A DNA stretch of 64,000 nucleotides, from assembly GCF_024029775.1 (NCBI RefSeq), contig NZ_CP097122.1, positions 423,501 through 487,500 of the forward strand, written 5' to 3'. Below the pieces are notes generated by a model. That model was not told the origin of the DNA, ran no database searches, and saw nothing but the letters and a program-made list of their open reading frames with translations. This document shows, one piece after another, positions 17,437 through 27,027 of this stretch (the first letter of the stretch is position 1; each line of letters opens with the position of its first letter). This DNA comes from Fructobacillus americanaquae. Lineage in GTDB: Bacteria; Bacillota; Bacilli; Lactobacillales; Lactobacillaceae. The position numbers were made by a program, and so were the translations under genes.

Positions 17437-18021
17437 TTAAAGTCGATCTTCAATCCATTGCCAAACTTCATCTTTTCCTGATTTAGTAACGGATGAAAAA
17501 AATTGAAAATCAGAATTTTCATCATCAAAATCAACTGCCTTTTTGATAATTGACTCAGATTGGTTTAATTTTCCACGAACAATCTTGTCAGCCTTAGTTG
17601 CTACTAAAAGAACTGGAATATTGTAATAAGCCAGCCAATTGTACATCATGATGTCCTCTTCGCTTGGCTTATGGCGCGCGTCAACCAAAGAAATCACGCC
17701 ACGTAGCTGCTTACGAGAACTAATATAGGTCTCAATCATCTGGCCAAAGGATTCCCGCTTTTTTTTGGAAACTTTTGCATAACCATAACCAGGAACATCA
17801 ACAAAGTAGAGTTGCCCCTCCACATCGTAAAAGTTCAATGTTTGAGTTTTGCCAGGCTGACCTGAAGTTCGGGCAAAATTTTTACGATTAATCAGGGTAT
17901 TCGTTAATGATGACTTGCCAACATTCGACCGACCAACCAAGGCAAATTCAGCCCGACCGTCCGTTGGATATTGGCTTGGTGAGACCGCTGACATCACCAT
18001 TTCAACGTTATGAACGTCCAT
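17437..18021 (-). CDS. engB: Ribosome-biogenesis GTPase EngB/YsxC
   Basis: Essential GTPase of the TrmE-Era-EngA-EngB family needed for 50S assembly. It has 194 residues. G1 is GRSNVGKS (30-37), G3 is DVPGYG and G4 is TKAD. It starts 2 bases after the clpX stop, with its AAAAGGA site inside the end of clpX, the usual clpX-engB pair. Confidence 0.95.
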   Translation of the reverse strand: MDVHNVEMVMSAVSPSQYPTDGRAEFALVGRSNVGKSSLTNTLINRKNFARTSGQPGKTQTLNFYDVEGQLYFVDVPGYGYAKVSKKKRESFGQMIETYISSRKQLRGVISLVDARHKPSEEDIMMYNWLAYYNIPVLLVATKADKIVRGKLNQSESIIKKAVDFDDENSDFQFFSSVTKSGKDEVWQWIEDRL

Positions 18022-18023
18022 AC

Positions 18024-19277
18024 TTAGTCCTTTTCATCTTTCTTCAAAACCAGATTAGGCGCCTTACCAGACGTTACAGACGCCTTAGTGATTACGACCT
18101 TTTCAATATCATTACGGCTTGGAATATCAAACATCGTATCCTTCATGACGTTTTCAATAATTGAACGCAAACCACGGGCACCAGTACCACGTTCGATGGC
18201 CAAATTAGCCATCGCCGACAGGGCAGCCGGCTGGAATTCTAACTCCACATCATCCAATCCAAGCAGTGCCTGGTACTGCTTAACCAAGGCGTTCTTTGGC
18301 TGTGTCAAGATATGGGTCAAATCCTCGACCGCCAACTCATCTAAGACCGTGATAATGGGCAAACGACCAATAAATTCTGGAATCAAACCAAACTTTGTCA
18401 GATCTTCTGGTTCAACATTTTTCAAAACATTGGGCTGATCCAAGGCCTTAGCTTGGTCAGTTGTACTTGAACCAAAGCCAATTACTCGGCTGCCCAAACG
18501 TTCCTTAATCAATGTATCTAGACCAGCAAAGGCCCCACCGACGATAAAGAGAATGTTGGTGGTATCAACTTGGATTAGCTCCTGTTGTGGGTGCTTTCGG
18601 CCGCCTTGTGGTGGCACGGAAGCAATCGTTCCTTCCAACATCTTCAGCAACGCCTGTTGAACGCCTTCGCCTGAAACATCACGGGTAATCGAAACGTTTT
18701 CTGATTTTTTAGCAATCTTATCAATTTCATCGACATAGATGATTCCACGTTGAGCAGATTCAACATCAAAATCAGCAGCCTGCAAAAGCTTGAGCAAGAT
18801 GTTTTCGACGTCTTCACCAACGTAACCGGCTTCCGTCAACGTCGTTGCATCGGCAATGGCAAACGGAACTTGCAAAATCTTCGCCAATGACTGCGCCAAA
18901 TAAGTCTTTCCTGACCCAGTTGGTCCTAGCAAAGCGATGTTTGACTTTTGTAATTCAACATCTGTCGTCTTCAAAGCGTTTTCATTAACACGCTTGTAGT
19001 GGTTATAGACAGCCACTGCCAAAGTCTTCTTGGCATTTTCTTGGCCAATCACGTAATCGTTCAAATTTTCAACGATTTCCTTTGGTGTGGGTAAAGTCAG
19101 CTGCTCAGACTGTTGGTCCACTCGCATCTCTTCTTGGATAATTTGATCAGCCAATGCGATGCACTCATTACAAATATATAATCCATCAGGACCAGCGACT
19201 AGTTTCTTGACTTCATCAGCATCCTTACCACAAAAAGAGCAGTGGACTGGAGTGGTTTCATTGGGTGTTTGGACCAT
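18024..19277 (-). CDS. clpX: ClpX, ATPase subunit of ClpXP protease
   Basis: AAA+ unfoldase that feeds tagged proteins to ClpP. I start at 19277 ([13 protein letters not shown]), preceded by GAGGGGGATACT, giving 417 residues; in-frame ATGs upstream lack this site. The N-terminal zinc-binding domain has HCSFCGK and CNEC. Walker A is GPTGSGKT, Walker B is IIYVDEIDK, and the pore loop GYVGED is present. The C-terminal [12 protein letters not shown] sensor region is intact. It lies downstream of tig, which has its own terminator, and upstream of engB. Confidence 0.96.
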   Translation of the reverse strand: MVQTPNETTPVHCSFCGKDADEVKKLVAGPDGLYICNECIALADQIIQEEMRVDQQSEQLTLPTPKEIVENLNDYVIGQENAKKTLAVAVYNHYKRVNENALKTTDVELQKSNIALLGPTGSGKTYLAQSLAKILQVPFAIADATTLTEAGYVGEDVENILLKLLQAADFDVESAQRGIIYVDEIDKIAKKSENVSITRDVSGEGVQQALLKMLEGTIASVPPQGGRKHPQQELIQVDTTNILFIVGGAFAGLDTLIKERLGSRVIGFGSSTTDQAKALDQPNVLKNVEPEDLTKFGLIPEFIGRLPIITVLDELAVEDLTHILTQPKNALVKQYQALLGLDDVELEFQPAALSAMANLAIERGTGARGLRSIIENVMKDTMFDIPSRNDIEKVVITKASVTSGKAPNLVLKKDEKD

Positions 19278-19376
19278 AGTATCCCCCTCGATATCGTCTT
19301 TCTTCGGCATTAGCACTCGCTTGCCGGCTTGTTCAACAAGAACAACTGCCTAAAGTAGTAGAGTAAGCTATGTAAG

Positions 19377-19402
19377 AAAAAAAGCCCAACCGGGCTCTTT
19401 TT
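19377..19402 (-). terminator. Terminator after tig
   Basis: Minus strand AGCCC/GGGCT with a GGTT loop followed by seven T. It separates tig from clpX. Confidence 0.85.
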
Positions 19403-19408
19403 AGTGGC

Positions 19409-20701
19409 TTACTTTGCCTTGGCAGATGAAACAATCTTGTCAACGACTGCCTTCATAGCAATGTCGTGCTTCAACAAATCATCTGACAATGATTGCTTAA
19501 CTTGTTCTTCTGAAATATTGTATTGATCAGCCAATGACTTAACTTCGGCAGCAACTTCATCAGCGCTTGGATCAATCTTTTCGGCCTTAACAATCGCTTC
19601 CAAAACCAAGTTTGTCTTGACGCGGTTGTCAGCACCTTCTTCAAATTGCTTGTGGAATGATTCCTGAGTTTGACCAGAAATCTGGAAGAACATTTCTGGT
19701 GAAATGCCTTGTTGTTGCAATTGAGCCAAGTATTGTTGCATTTGACGATCAACGTCTTCGTGAATCATCTCTTCTGGCAGCTTGCCACCAACAACTTCAG
19801 CATTGTCAACTGCAGCTTGCACAGCAGCATCTTCGAAAGCATCCTTAGCTGCTTCGTCACGTGCTTCTTGCAAGTTCTTCTTTGTCTTTTCCTTCAATTC
19901 AGCCAAAGTTTCAACGTCTTCATCAACGTCCTTGGCGAATTCGTCATCCAAATCAGGCAATGACTTGCGCTTGATTTCGTGAAGCTTGACTTCAAACAAA
20001 GCTTCCTTGCCAGCCAAGTCCTTAGCTTGATATTCTTCGGGGAAAGTAACCTTAACGTCAACATCGTCGCCGGCTACGTGACCAACCAATTGGTCTTCAA
20101 ACCCTGGGATAAATGAACCTGAGCCCAATTCCAAAGAATAATCCTTAGCTTGTCCACCATCAAAGTGGTCACCGTCAACAGAACCGTCAAAGTCAATGAC
20201 AACAGTGTCGCCATTTTCAGCCTTTGTGCCGGCTTCTTGCAAAACCAATTCAGCTTGGTTTTCTTGTTGGCGCTTAATTTCAGCATCAACTTCTTCATCT
20301 GATACAGTGGCGTCTTGCTTTTCCACAGACAAACCAGTGTAATCACCCAACTTGATTTCAGGGGCAACGGCTACTTCAGCCTTCATTTGCCAGTCAGCAC
20401 CCTTGTCCATTGAAACTGGAATGATGTCGGGGCGACCAACAACTGTGATGCCTTGTTCAGCAACAGCTGCATCATAAGCGGCTGGCAAAACGATATCCAT
20501 GACATCTTGGTACAATGCTTCTTCACCAAACTTTTGCATGAACAATGACATTGGTACCTTACCCTTACGGAATCCGGGTACGGCAATTTGATTCTTGTTC
20601 TTGTCAAATGCTGGCTTCAAGGCCTTTTGTACATCAGCTTGAGCAATTGAAAATTCTAGTGTACCGCGGTTTGCATCCGCAGCAGCTGTCCATTTAGACA
20701 T
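19409..20701 (-). CDS. tig: Trigger factor, ribosome-associated chaperone
   Basis: Peptidyl-prolyl isomerase and chaperone bound at the ribosome exit tunnel. It has 430 residues. The N-terminal ribosome-binding domain contains the signature GFRKGKVP (about 44-51). The FKBP-type domain (about 160-245) has GDTVVIDFDGSVDG. The C-terminal arm domains follow. The last residues are Lys-rich (SSAKAK). A strong promoter and a terminator make it monocistronic. Confidence 0.97.
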   Translation of the reverse strand: MSKWTAAADANRGTLEFSIAQADVQKALKPAFDKNKNQIAVPGFRKGKVPMSLFMQKFGEEALYQDVMDIVLPAAYDAAVAEQGITVVGRPDIIPVSMDKGADWQMKAEVAVAPEIKLGDYTGLSVEKQDATVSDEEVDAEIKRQQENQAELVLQEAGTKAENGDTVVIDFDGSVDGDHFDGGQAKDYSLELGSGSFIPGFEDQLVGHVAGDDVDVKVTFPEEYQAKDLAGKEALFEVKLHEIKRKSLPDLDDEFAKDVDEDVETLAELKEKTKKNLQEARDEAAKDAFEDAAVQAAVDNAEVVGGKLPEEMIHEDVDRQMQQYLAQLQQQGISPEMFFQISGQTQESFHKQFEEGADNRVKTNLVLEAIVKAEKIDPSADEVAAEVKSLADQYNISEEQVKQSLSDDLLKHDIAMKAVVDKIVSSAKAK

Positions 20702-20731
20702 GTTAAATCCTCCAAAAATAAGTTCTATATA

Positions 20732-20760
20732 ATTTTAGACCAAATGACTGATTTTATCAA
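20732..20760 (-). promoter_or_regulatory. tig promoter
   Basis: Minus strand TTGATA, 17-base spacer, TAAAAT, about 30 bases before the tig start. Confidence 0.75.
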
Positions 20761-20882
20761 GGCCGGCGACCAAGATGCTGATGGCGGTTAGCAAGGAATA
20801 GCAATGATTGATTGGCCTTCCACCAACTTCTACTCAAAAACTAGACCAAAAAATGCGCTGCCTAAATATTTTTCAACTCTGC

Positions 20883-21020
20883 TTAACTAACCAACGCTTG
20901 CCCAATGGCGGATTCTTCTATCATTTTTAACACAAAAACTGCGATTGCTTGAATCGCGACTTTGTTTAATATTTTTCCCTTTTGATCCAGACAATAAATT
21001 TTCTTGCCCTCATCATTCAA
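20883..21020 (-). CDS. Possible 45-residue protein after the frameshifted gene
   Basis: Frame starting at TTG (21020), or at an ATG at 21062 inside the previous gene, and ending QALVS. It includes KKIYCLDQKGKILNKVAIQA and a short hydrophobic stretch after it. A GAGGG site lies eight bases before the TTG. The sequence looks more protein-like than random frames, but the size and start are weak. It may be a remnant. No function can be given. Confidence 0.3.
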   Translation of the reverse strand: MNDEGKKIYCLDQKGKILNKVAIQAIAVFVLKMIEESAIGQALVS

Positions 21021-21707
21021 CAAATTCACCCTCAACACCCGAGTCCATGTTACCAAAGACATTTAAATCAAAGACGCGATCAAATTCTTCTACGTTGTCG
21101 GGATAATCGTTGCTGCCCTCGATGGCCAAGACTTCCATGCCGTGATTGAAGTAAATGCGTACACTCCACTGAGTCCCATCCATCACGCTTTCATCCACGT
21201 ACTTTTCCTCCCAACTACCAACCCGAAGGTCCTTCATGGCCTGAAAGAAATCCATCTTGGCATCAATCGCTGACTTTTAAAGTTTAAATCATCAGTTTCA
21301 TCCGTCCCCATTTTGACAAAATAACTAGAAGCGATGAGGTCATCCCCAACCACAGTAAAGGTGTTATTCTGTTGCCCCCACATGTAGTCACCAGTAATAA
21401 CCTCCATCTTATCAATCGTCTCAATTTTATGATTAAAGCCAGTTTCACGCAGGTCAGTTTCCATTAAAGGATAGGATCCCCCATGGGAAATCAGTTCCGC
21501 TTTTTTCTCAATCAAATGCTCGTAAACCTGGTCTAATGCCATTATTTTTCCGTCAGTCCGTAACAACTCTTCTGGTGTCAAACCCACAAAGCTCCGACGT
21601 GATTGACGCATCTTTTGCCAGTAATTTTGAATTTCTTCGATTTCACCAACCAGGTCATCGTTTTCATGACGATGGTTATATTCATGAAAAAAGTCTTCTA
21701 CTCTCAT
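21013..21707 (-). pseudogene. Unknown cytoplasmic protein, split by an A-run indel
   Basis: Starts at 21707 (MRVEDFFHEYNH) with a GGAG site. The first frame ends after GTDETDDLNFK with an unrelated 16-residue tail. One added A in the four-base run (T run on the plus strand at 21275-21278) would continue it into KSAIDAKMDFFQAMKDLRV and on to the stop at 21013, for about 231 residues. The downstream part has the pattern DGTQWSVRIYF, GSNDYP seen at the C-terminus of a widespread Firmicute family of unknown function, where it is joined to an N-terminal part. That supports one original gene. Function unknown. Confidence 0.6.
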
Positions 21708-21830
21708 CTCACTAACTCCCTCAACTCTCTCTAAATCGAATTAAGTTCATTATATGAAAATCAAAAAACGGTGCTTTTATTTTTTACATGCAAAGCGGTT
21801 ACATTTCAAAGACAATTATTATTAACCAAA

Positions 21831-21861
21831 ATAAAAAGCCAGACAAAAGTCTGACTTTGAT
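21831..21861 (-). terminator. Terminator after pepV
   Basis: Minus strand AGTCAGAC/GTCTGGCT with a TTTT loop and a following T run. Confidence 0.8.
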
Positions 21862-21918
21862 TCCGTGTCATTAGTAAACAAGATTGAACTTTCAGAACGT
21901 GTAGCACTTTACTAATTT

Positions 21919-23334
21919 TTATTCAGGCAAATTAGCTAAGTCAACAATGGCTTGACCATAGATTCCCATTGAACGCACAAGGTCATCAACCAAGGCAAAT
22001 TCTCCAACTTGGTGCATCGTATCTGGTGAATCGGGGAACAAAGCACCAAAGGCTACTCCGCGCTCCATCAACCGACCATAGGTGCCACCACCAATTACTT
22101 GGTCATGTGCTTTTAGACCAGTTTGCTCGTGGTAAATGCTCAACAAAGTTTTTACGACTGGATCCTCAGGCGAAACGTAGTGTGGCACTTGAGCATGACC
22201 ACCAATCTTAGCTAAATAATCCCAGGATGGCATTGCCTTTGCCAACTTTTCCTCGATGAATGCTGGTTCGATTCCCTTTGGATAGCGGAAGTTAAAGTTA
22301 ATGTAAACACCCTCTTCCAAATCGAACTTTTGAATTCCAACGTTCATTGACAAGGCACCCATCACATCGTCAACATGGTTGACACCTAATTTTTGACCAG
22401 TTGGATCATCGTGTGACAAGTCCCCCAAGTAAGCAAGGAAGTGAGCAGCTGTGCCCCCAAAGTCATATTGCATCAAGAATTTTGCCAAGTAAGTTCCGGC
22501 GTTTTCACCCGTCTCAGGCAAAGAACCGTGGACCTGCTTACCAAAGACCTCAAAGGACAACTGCCCCCCGTCTGTGGTCACGATTCCAGATACCTGGGAA
22601 TTATCAGTCAAGAAGGCTGCAAAATCAGCTTCAACCTGATCAGTGGCAAGGCCTGCTACAGCAGCGCGAGCAACACCTGGTACCATGTTCGTCCGAATCC
22701 CTGACTCAAATGAGAGCAACTGAGCAGCATCCCCGTTAGTTGCTTTCGAAGTGATATTCACCTGCAAGTTTCCTTTTTCACCGTTAATAATTGGGTATTC
22801 GGCATCAGGCGAAAAACCATAGGCGGGTGCCGGTTCAACCTCGAAGTAGCGCGTCATTCCAGTCCAATCGTTTTCCTCATCAGTACCGAAAATCAAGCGA
22901 ACACGACGCTTCAATGGCAAGTTTAAATCACGAATCATCTTAAACCCATAATAAGCAGCCAAACCAGGTCCCTTATCATCAGAAGCCCCACGGGCAATCA
23001 CTTTACCGTCTTCAATAACGGGATCAAAAGGGTCCGTTTCCCAACCTTCACCAGCAGGCATGACGTCCACGTGAGAAAGCAAAGCGACATATTCATCAGC
23101 ATCCTTTGGACCAATTTCAATGTAACCAGCTAAGTTATCAATGTTCTTAGTCGTGAAGCCGTCTCGGTCGGCCAAGGTCAAAATGTGAACCAGCGCATCC
23201 TTTGGACCGGGTCCTAACGGTGCATCCGCCGTCTTCTTGCTATCGTCACGAACAGAAGGAATTTTCAAAAATTCCTTCAAATCAGCCAAGTAAGCCTGTT
23301 CTTCTTCCTTAGCTTTTGCCTGCCAATCAATCAT
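21919..23334 (-). CDS. pepV: M20 dipeptidase PepV
   Basis: Zinc-dependent dipeptidase for unspecific dipeptides, central to peptide use in lactic acid bacteria. It has 471 residues from the ATG at 23334 (MIDWQAKAK), placed by a strong AAGGAGG site. Metal-site motifs: SHVDVMPAGEGW (zinc His and Asp) and GTDEENDW (catalytic Glu region). The lid domain between them and the C-terminal GGGTYGR block are complete. Monocistronic with its own terminator, divergent from nnrD. Confidence 0.95.
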   Translation of the reverse strand: MIDWQAKAKEEEQAYLADLKEFLKIPSVRDDSKKTADAPLGPGPKDALVHILTLADRDGFTTKNIDNLAGYIEIGPKDADEYVALLSHVDVMPAGEGWETDPFDPVIEDGKVIARGASDDKGPGLAAYYGFKMIRDLNLPLKRRVRLIFGTDEENDWTGMTRYFEVEPAPAYGFSPDAEYPIINGEKGNLQVNITSKATNGDAAQLLSFESGIRTNMVPGVARAAVAGLATDQVEADFAAFLTDNSQVSGIVTTDGGQLSFEVFGKQVHGSLPETGENAGTYLAKFLMQYDFGGTAAHFLAYLGDLSHDDPTGQKLGVNHVDDVMGALSMNVGIQKFDLEEGVYINFNFRYPKGIEPAFIEEKLAKAMPSWDYLAKIGGHAQVPHYVSPEDPVVKTLLSIYHEQTGLKAHDQVIGGGTYGRLMERGVAFGALFPDSPDTMHQVGEFALVDDLVRSMGIYGQAIVDLANLPE

Positions 23335-23451
23335 CAAAGACCTCCTTGTGGGAAGTGACCAAAGTCGCTCTCACCTTTTTCATTATTTTCTCATTAAGTT
23401 ATTTTCATTATACACATCTTAGGCGTAAAATGCTTAGCAGAGAGGTGAAAA

Positions 23452-24285
23452 ATGATTAAATTAACTGAGAAAATCGTGCAAGAAGTCATTCAAGTTCGAC
23501 CACGCCAATCACATAAAGGTACTTTTGGCAAAATTTTAATCGTCGCGGGTAACCAAGACCTAGGCGGGGCAGCCATTATGAACGCCCAGGCCGCCGTCTT
23601 TGGCGGCGCTGGTTTAGTCACGGTGGCAACCGACCCCGTTAATAAAACAGCCCTTCACGCCCGCTTGCCCGAGGCTATGGTCGTTGACTACCATCAGGAC
23701 CTATCAAATTTAATTGCCGGTGTGGACGTTGTCCTCATTGGTTCTGGTTTAGGAAATGAATTAACCATTTTAAAGCAAGTCCAAAAAGAGCTCACCGACA
23801 AGCATAAGGTTATTTTAGATGGATCAGCCTTGACCATGATGGCACAGGAAAACCTGCCCCTACCACAGGGACAAATTATCCTAACGCCCCATCAAATGGA
23901 ATGGCAACGTTTTGGTCAAGTGGCCATCGCTGACCAAGCAAAAGAAGACAATAACTGGGAGGCCCTTGTTGCCATGAATCCTGAACCAATTTTGGTTTTG
24001 AAGTCTGACCAGACTCAGGTATACTTGGAAAATGAGCTTTACCAACTGACTGTTGGTGGCCCCTACCAGGCAACCGGTGGCATGGGTGATACGCTCGCCG
24101 GCATCATTGCAGCCTTTGTTGCACAATTTCAAGACACAAAGAAAGCCGTTTTGGCAGCCGTCTACAGTCATTCAGCGATTGCAGAGCGTTTAGCAGAGAC
24201 GGCCTACGTAACCTTGCCAACCGAAATTGCTCAGGCCCTCCCTGCCTTTATGAAGGAAATGGCCGACCAAAACCCGCCCTTGTAA
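23452..24285 (+). CDS. nnrD: ADP-dependent NAD(P)H-hydrate dehydratase
   Basis: Repairs hydrated NAD(P)H. It is the YjeF C-terminal (ribokinase-like) domain alone, 277 residues. Features are HKGTFGKILIVAGN, VVLIGSGLGN, ILTPHQMEWQR and the catalytic GGPYQATGGMGDTLAGI region. No N-terminal epimerase domain is attached, which is common in Lactobacillales. GAGAGGTG precedes the ATG. It is transcribed with exoA 53 bases downstream. Confidence 0.93.
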   Translation: MIKLTEKIVQEVIQVRPRQSHKGTFGKILIVAGNQDLGGAAIMNAQAAVFGGAGLVTVATDPVNKTALHARLPEAMVVDYHQDLSNLIAGVDVVLIGSGLGNELTILKQVQKELTDKHKVILDGSALTMMAQENLPLPQGQIILTPHQMEWQRFGQVAIADQAKEDNNWEALVAMNPEPILVLKSDQTQVYLENELYQLTVGGPYQATGGMGDTLAGIIAAFVAQFQDTKKAVLAAVYSHSAIAERLAETAYVTLPTEIAQALPAFMKEMADQNPPL

Positions 24286-24338
24286 CCAGCAAAGTGGGCT
24301 TACCCTCAACTAAAATCAGCAAAGGATACTGAGACCTA

Positions 24339-25154
24339 ATGAAATTTATTTCGTGGAATATCGACTCCATTAACGCCGCCGTCGAACACAGTTCAGACCG
24401 TGGCAAGATGACCTGGGACGTTTTATCTAATTTGGCTGCCGCAAAGCCTGATGTCCTCGCCATCCAGGAAACAAAACTGAAAGAGTCCGGCTTAACGAAA
24501 AAGCACTTAGCCGCCCTGACTGAACTCTTCCCGGATTATCACTTTTACACCAACTCATCAACAGCCAGAAAATCCTACGCTGGTACCATGATGATTGCTA
24601 AAGAAGAGCCAATTGCCGTTGACTACCCAACGATTGGTGCTCCTGGTGAAATGGACCAAGAAGGACGAATCGTCACCCTTGAATACAAGGAATTCTTTGT
24701 TTCGACGGTCTACACACCCAATGCCGGTTCAAAATTAGACCGACTGGAGGATCGTCAGGCGTGGGATGATGCTTACCGGGACTATATTGATGATTTAAAT
24801 GTGAAAAAACCTGTCATTTTTTCTGGTGATTTTAATGTTGCCCACGAAGAGATTGACCTCAAGCACCCAAGTACCAACCATCATTCTGCTGGCTTTACAG
24901 ACGAGGAACGCCAAAAGTTCACCTTGTTACTAAATGCCGGTTACACCGATATCATGCGCGCCAAGAACCCTGGGCAAGCAGGTATCTATACATGGTGGGC
25001 ACAACGGGTGAAAACATCTAAGATTAACAACTCTGGTTGGCGGATTGACTATTACTTGGTTTCAAACCGGATTGCTGATAAGGTTCAAGCAATCAAGGTC
25101 GTCGATACCGGTGCTAGACAGGACCATGCTCCAATTGAATTAACCATCGACTGA
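24339..25154 (+). CDS. exoA: Exodeoxyribonuclease III / AP endonuclease
   Basis: Base-excision repair nuclease of the EEP fold, 271 residues. Motifs in order: ISWNIDS, IQETKL, GDFNVAHEEIDL, the WRIDYYLVS block and QDHAPIEL. All catalytic acids and the final His are present. It follows nnrD on the plus strand and ends at a good terminator. Confidence 0.95.
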   Translation: MKFISWNIDSINAAVEHSSDRGKMTWDVLSNLAAAKPDVLAIQETKLKESGLTKKHLAALTELFPDYHFYTNSSTARKSYAGTMMIAKEEPIAVDYPTIGAPGEMDQEGRIVTLEYKEFFVSTVYTPNAGSKLDRLEDRQAWDDAYRDYIDDLNVKKPVIFSGDFNVAHEEIDLKHPSTNHHSAGFTDEERQKFTLLLNAGYTDIMRAKNPGQAGIYTWWAQRVKTSKINNSGWRIDYYLVSNRIADKVQAIKVVDTGARQDHAPIELTID

Positions 25155-25161
25155 TAACAAT

Positions 25162-25195
25162 AAAGCAGACTCCATGATTGGAATCTGCTTTTTTA
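25162..25195 (+). terminator. Terminator after exoA
   Basis: GCAGA-TCC pairs with GGA-TCTGC (one mismatch) around ATGATT, followed by six T. Confidence 0.85.
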
Positions 25196-25200
25196 CATTT

Positions 25201-25479
25201 TGTTTAAGCGCCTTTGTCAATCGGTTATCAAAACTCACCAAAATGCTAAGACAACTCCTACGGGTAGGGGCTAATCCTTTCTCAGGATACTTGGGGTTAT
25301 GGTTTTAAAAACCATAGTCACTGTACCCTCGCCAGGATTGCCACCAACTGCACTTGCTTAGATACCAATACTATGGCAGCAAAGCTGCTATCCTGCGGTT
25401 TATAGGGAACTAACTCGTTAAACCATTGATTGAAAAATTTATTTAAAAAAATGGTACGCCGTTACTAACCGCTTAAACA
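25201..25479. other. Hairpin-rich non-coding element with inverted-repeat ends
   Basis: A 279-bp region between convergent genes with no supported gene. Its ends are a perfect 10-bp inverted repeat, TGTTTAAGCG at 25201-25210 and CGCTTAAACA at 25470-25479. Inside are several perfect or near-perfect hairpins: CCTAC/GTAGG, ATCCT/AGGAT, TATGGTTTT/AAAACCATA and GCAGC/GCTGC, plus CTAAG/CTTAG about 105 bp apart. This could be an undescribed structured RNA, a 6S-type RNA or a small defective mobile element. It lacks the marks of RNase P, tmRNA or SRP RNA. The strand is not determined. Confidence 0.45.
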
Positions 25480-25495
25480 GCACAGTTAACACACT

Positions 25496-26029
25496 TTATT
25501 GATTACGAACATATTCTTTTAGGACCTGATTTCCAAAAAGCTCACTTTGGTAAATCAAAATCTCCGCACAAGCCAAAGAATCCTCTAGCGCATTATGGTG
25601 GTGGTCCAAACGAATGTTCAAAGCAGCAGAAACCGTGTTGAGTTTATGATTTTGCAAATCAGGCAAGAGGCGACGCGAGGTTTGCACAGTATCCAACAGT
25701 TGATAATGAGCTTCTGGCAGGCCGTAATAGTCTAAGCAGGCCCGTAAAACCGAGGCATCAAAATTGGCATTATGCGCCACCACGAGTTTTTCTTCAGTAA
25801 ATAACGGCGCAATTGTTGGCCAAATTTCTGCAAATGTGGGCGCATTGACAACGTCCTTTGGATAAATGCCATGAATTTGCGAATTTCGCGCTGAAAATGG
25901 CGTTGGTGATTTAATTAAAGAATAAAATTGGTCCACCACCTGGTTGTCACGAACGACAACCAAAGCAAGTGAAACAGCTGAATGGCGCTGGTTGTTGGCT
26001 GTTTCAAAATCAAAAGCGACAAAATTCAT
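25496..26029 (-). CDS. DnaQ-like 3'-5' exonuclease
   Basis: A 177-residue DEDDh-type exonuclease. Exo I is FDFET (Asp7, Glu9), Exo II is HNANFD and Exo III is HHNALED. It is a stand-alone domain, not fused to a polymerase or helicase, so it could process RNA or DNA ends. Its start overlaps the stop of the GNAT gene (TAATG). Last gene of the tsaE-GNAT-exonuclease unit. Confidence 0.88.
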   Translation of the reverse strand: MNFVAFDFETANNQRHSAVSLALVVVRDNQVVDQFYSLIKSPTPFSARNSQIHGIYPKDVVNAPTFAEIWPTIAPLFTEEKLVVAHNANFDASVLRACLDYYGLPEAHYQLLDTVQTSRRLLPDLQNHKLNTVSAALNIRLDHHHNALEDSLACAEILIYQSELFGNQVLKEYVRNQ

Positions 26030-26565
26030 TAGAACAGTAACTCCATTTTTACAAGGTTGGCCTGGCGGCCAGACCGTAATTCAATTGGCTCAGGTTCCTC
26101 ACCGACTTCTGTGAAACCAAGCTTTTTGTACAAATGACGAGCAACCTGATTTTCCAGGTCGACATCTAACCACAGACGGTCATAACCAGCCTCTTCGGCC
26201 CAAACGACCATCGCTGCCAGCGTTGATTGGCCTAGTCCGTGGCCCTGAAAGGCGGCCAAAATCGCCAAACCAACTTCACCATCGGCAATTGAAGCCATAC
26301 CGATGGCAACCGCGTCACCGCCTTCTTCATCTCCCAATGGTTTAGCCCAGATCAACCAGGTCTTAGCGGGGCGGTCATCATTTTTCAAATCAGCTGCAGC
26401 AACTGCCGATTGATCAGACGCTGCTAATGAATCACGAACTTCAGCTAATTCAAAAGTATCTGATTCCTGTTTAAGCTGAGTCAATAAATCTTGGGCAGCT
26501 TGAGCCTGTTGCAGGTCCAAGCCAAGCATTGAGTACTCATAGTGGTCCAATTGTGCTGCAATCAT
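26029..26565 (-). CDS. GNAT-family acetyltransferase
   Basis: A 178-residue N-acetyltransferase. The acetyl-CoA loop region is seen in AFQGHGLGQSTLAAMVVWAE, and the ENQVARHLYKKLGFTEVGEE block is typical of GNAT motif B. The N-terminal 70 residues are less conserved. Its start overlaps the tsaE stop (ATGA). The place next to tsaE recalls rimI, but the sequence is too divergent for me to name it. Confidence 0.8.
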   Translation of the reverse strand: MIAAQLDHYEYSMLGLDLQQAQAAQDLLTQLKQESDTFELAEVRDSLAASDQSAVAAADLKNDDRPAKTWLIWAKPLGDEEGGDAVAIGMASIADGEVGLAILAAFQGHGLGQSTLAAMVVWAEEAGYDRLWLDVDLENQVARHLYKKLGFTEVGEEPEPIELRSGRQANLVKMELLF

Positions 26566-27020
26566 CCGTGTAAGTCCTCCTCAATTTGCGTGGCTTGGCC
26601 CACCCCCAAAACCGCAATTTGACGGCCAGAGTCTGTGCCAACCATGCGGGTAAAGGTCATTTCTAAGCGATCATTTGGCAAAAGATCCGCCATGTACTGG
26701 GGCCACTCAATTAACGTGACACCATCAGTACCCAGATAGTCTTCAAATCCCTGGTCGGCTGCGCCCATATTTTCAAGACGATAAGCGTCAAAATGATAAA
26801 GGGGAATCCGACCTTCTTCATAAGTATTCAAGATATTAAAAGTCGGACTTTTAACCCGACTCGTAATGCCCAAGGCCTGAGCCAATCCCTGGGTAAAGGT
26901 CGTCTTACCGGCACCTAAGTCGCCTTTTAGCGTCACCACCAGGCCGGGGTAAACGAGTTTGGCTAATTGCTCGGCCAACGCCTGGGTTTCTTTTGGATTG
27001 TTCGTCTGATAGCTTTTCAT
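26562..27020 (-). CDS. tsaE: tRNA t6A threonylcarbamoyl synthesis ATPase TsaE
   Basis: ATPase partner in the TsaBDE complex that makes t6A37 on tRNAs reading ANN codons. It has 152 residues from the ATG at 27020 (MKSYQTNNPKETQ); a longer frame begins at GTG and runs through the promoter. The P-loop is GDLGAGKTTFTQG and the switch block VKSPTF follows. The DAYRLE motif and the C-terminal LIEWPQ are present. Its promoter lies so close that the transcript may begin at the start codon. Confidence 0.92.
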   Translation of the reverse strand: MKSYQTNNPKETQALAEQLAKLVYPGLVVTLKGDLGAGKTTFTQGLAQALGITSRVKSPTFNILNTYEEGRIPLYHFDAYRLENMGAADQGFEDYLGTDGVTLIEWPQYMADLLPNDRLEMTFTRMVGTDSGRQIAVLGVGQATQIEEDLHG

Positions 27021-27027
27021 ATTCCAT

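Noticed and set aside
19310..19318. TTAGCACTC, one half of a CIRCE element, near the clpX start
   Set aside because: The second half (GAGTGCTAA after nine bases) is missing, so HrcA control is not supported.
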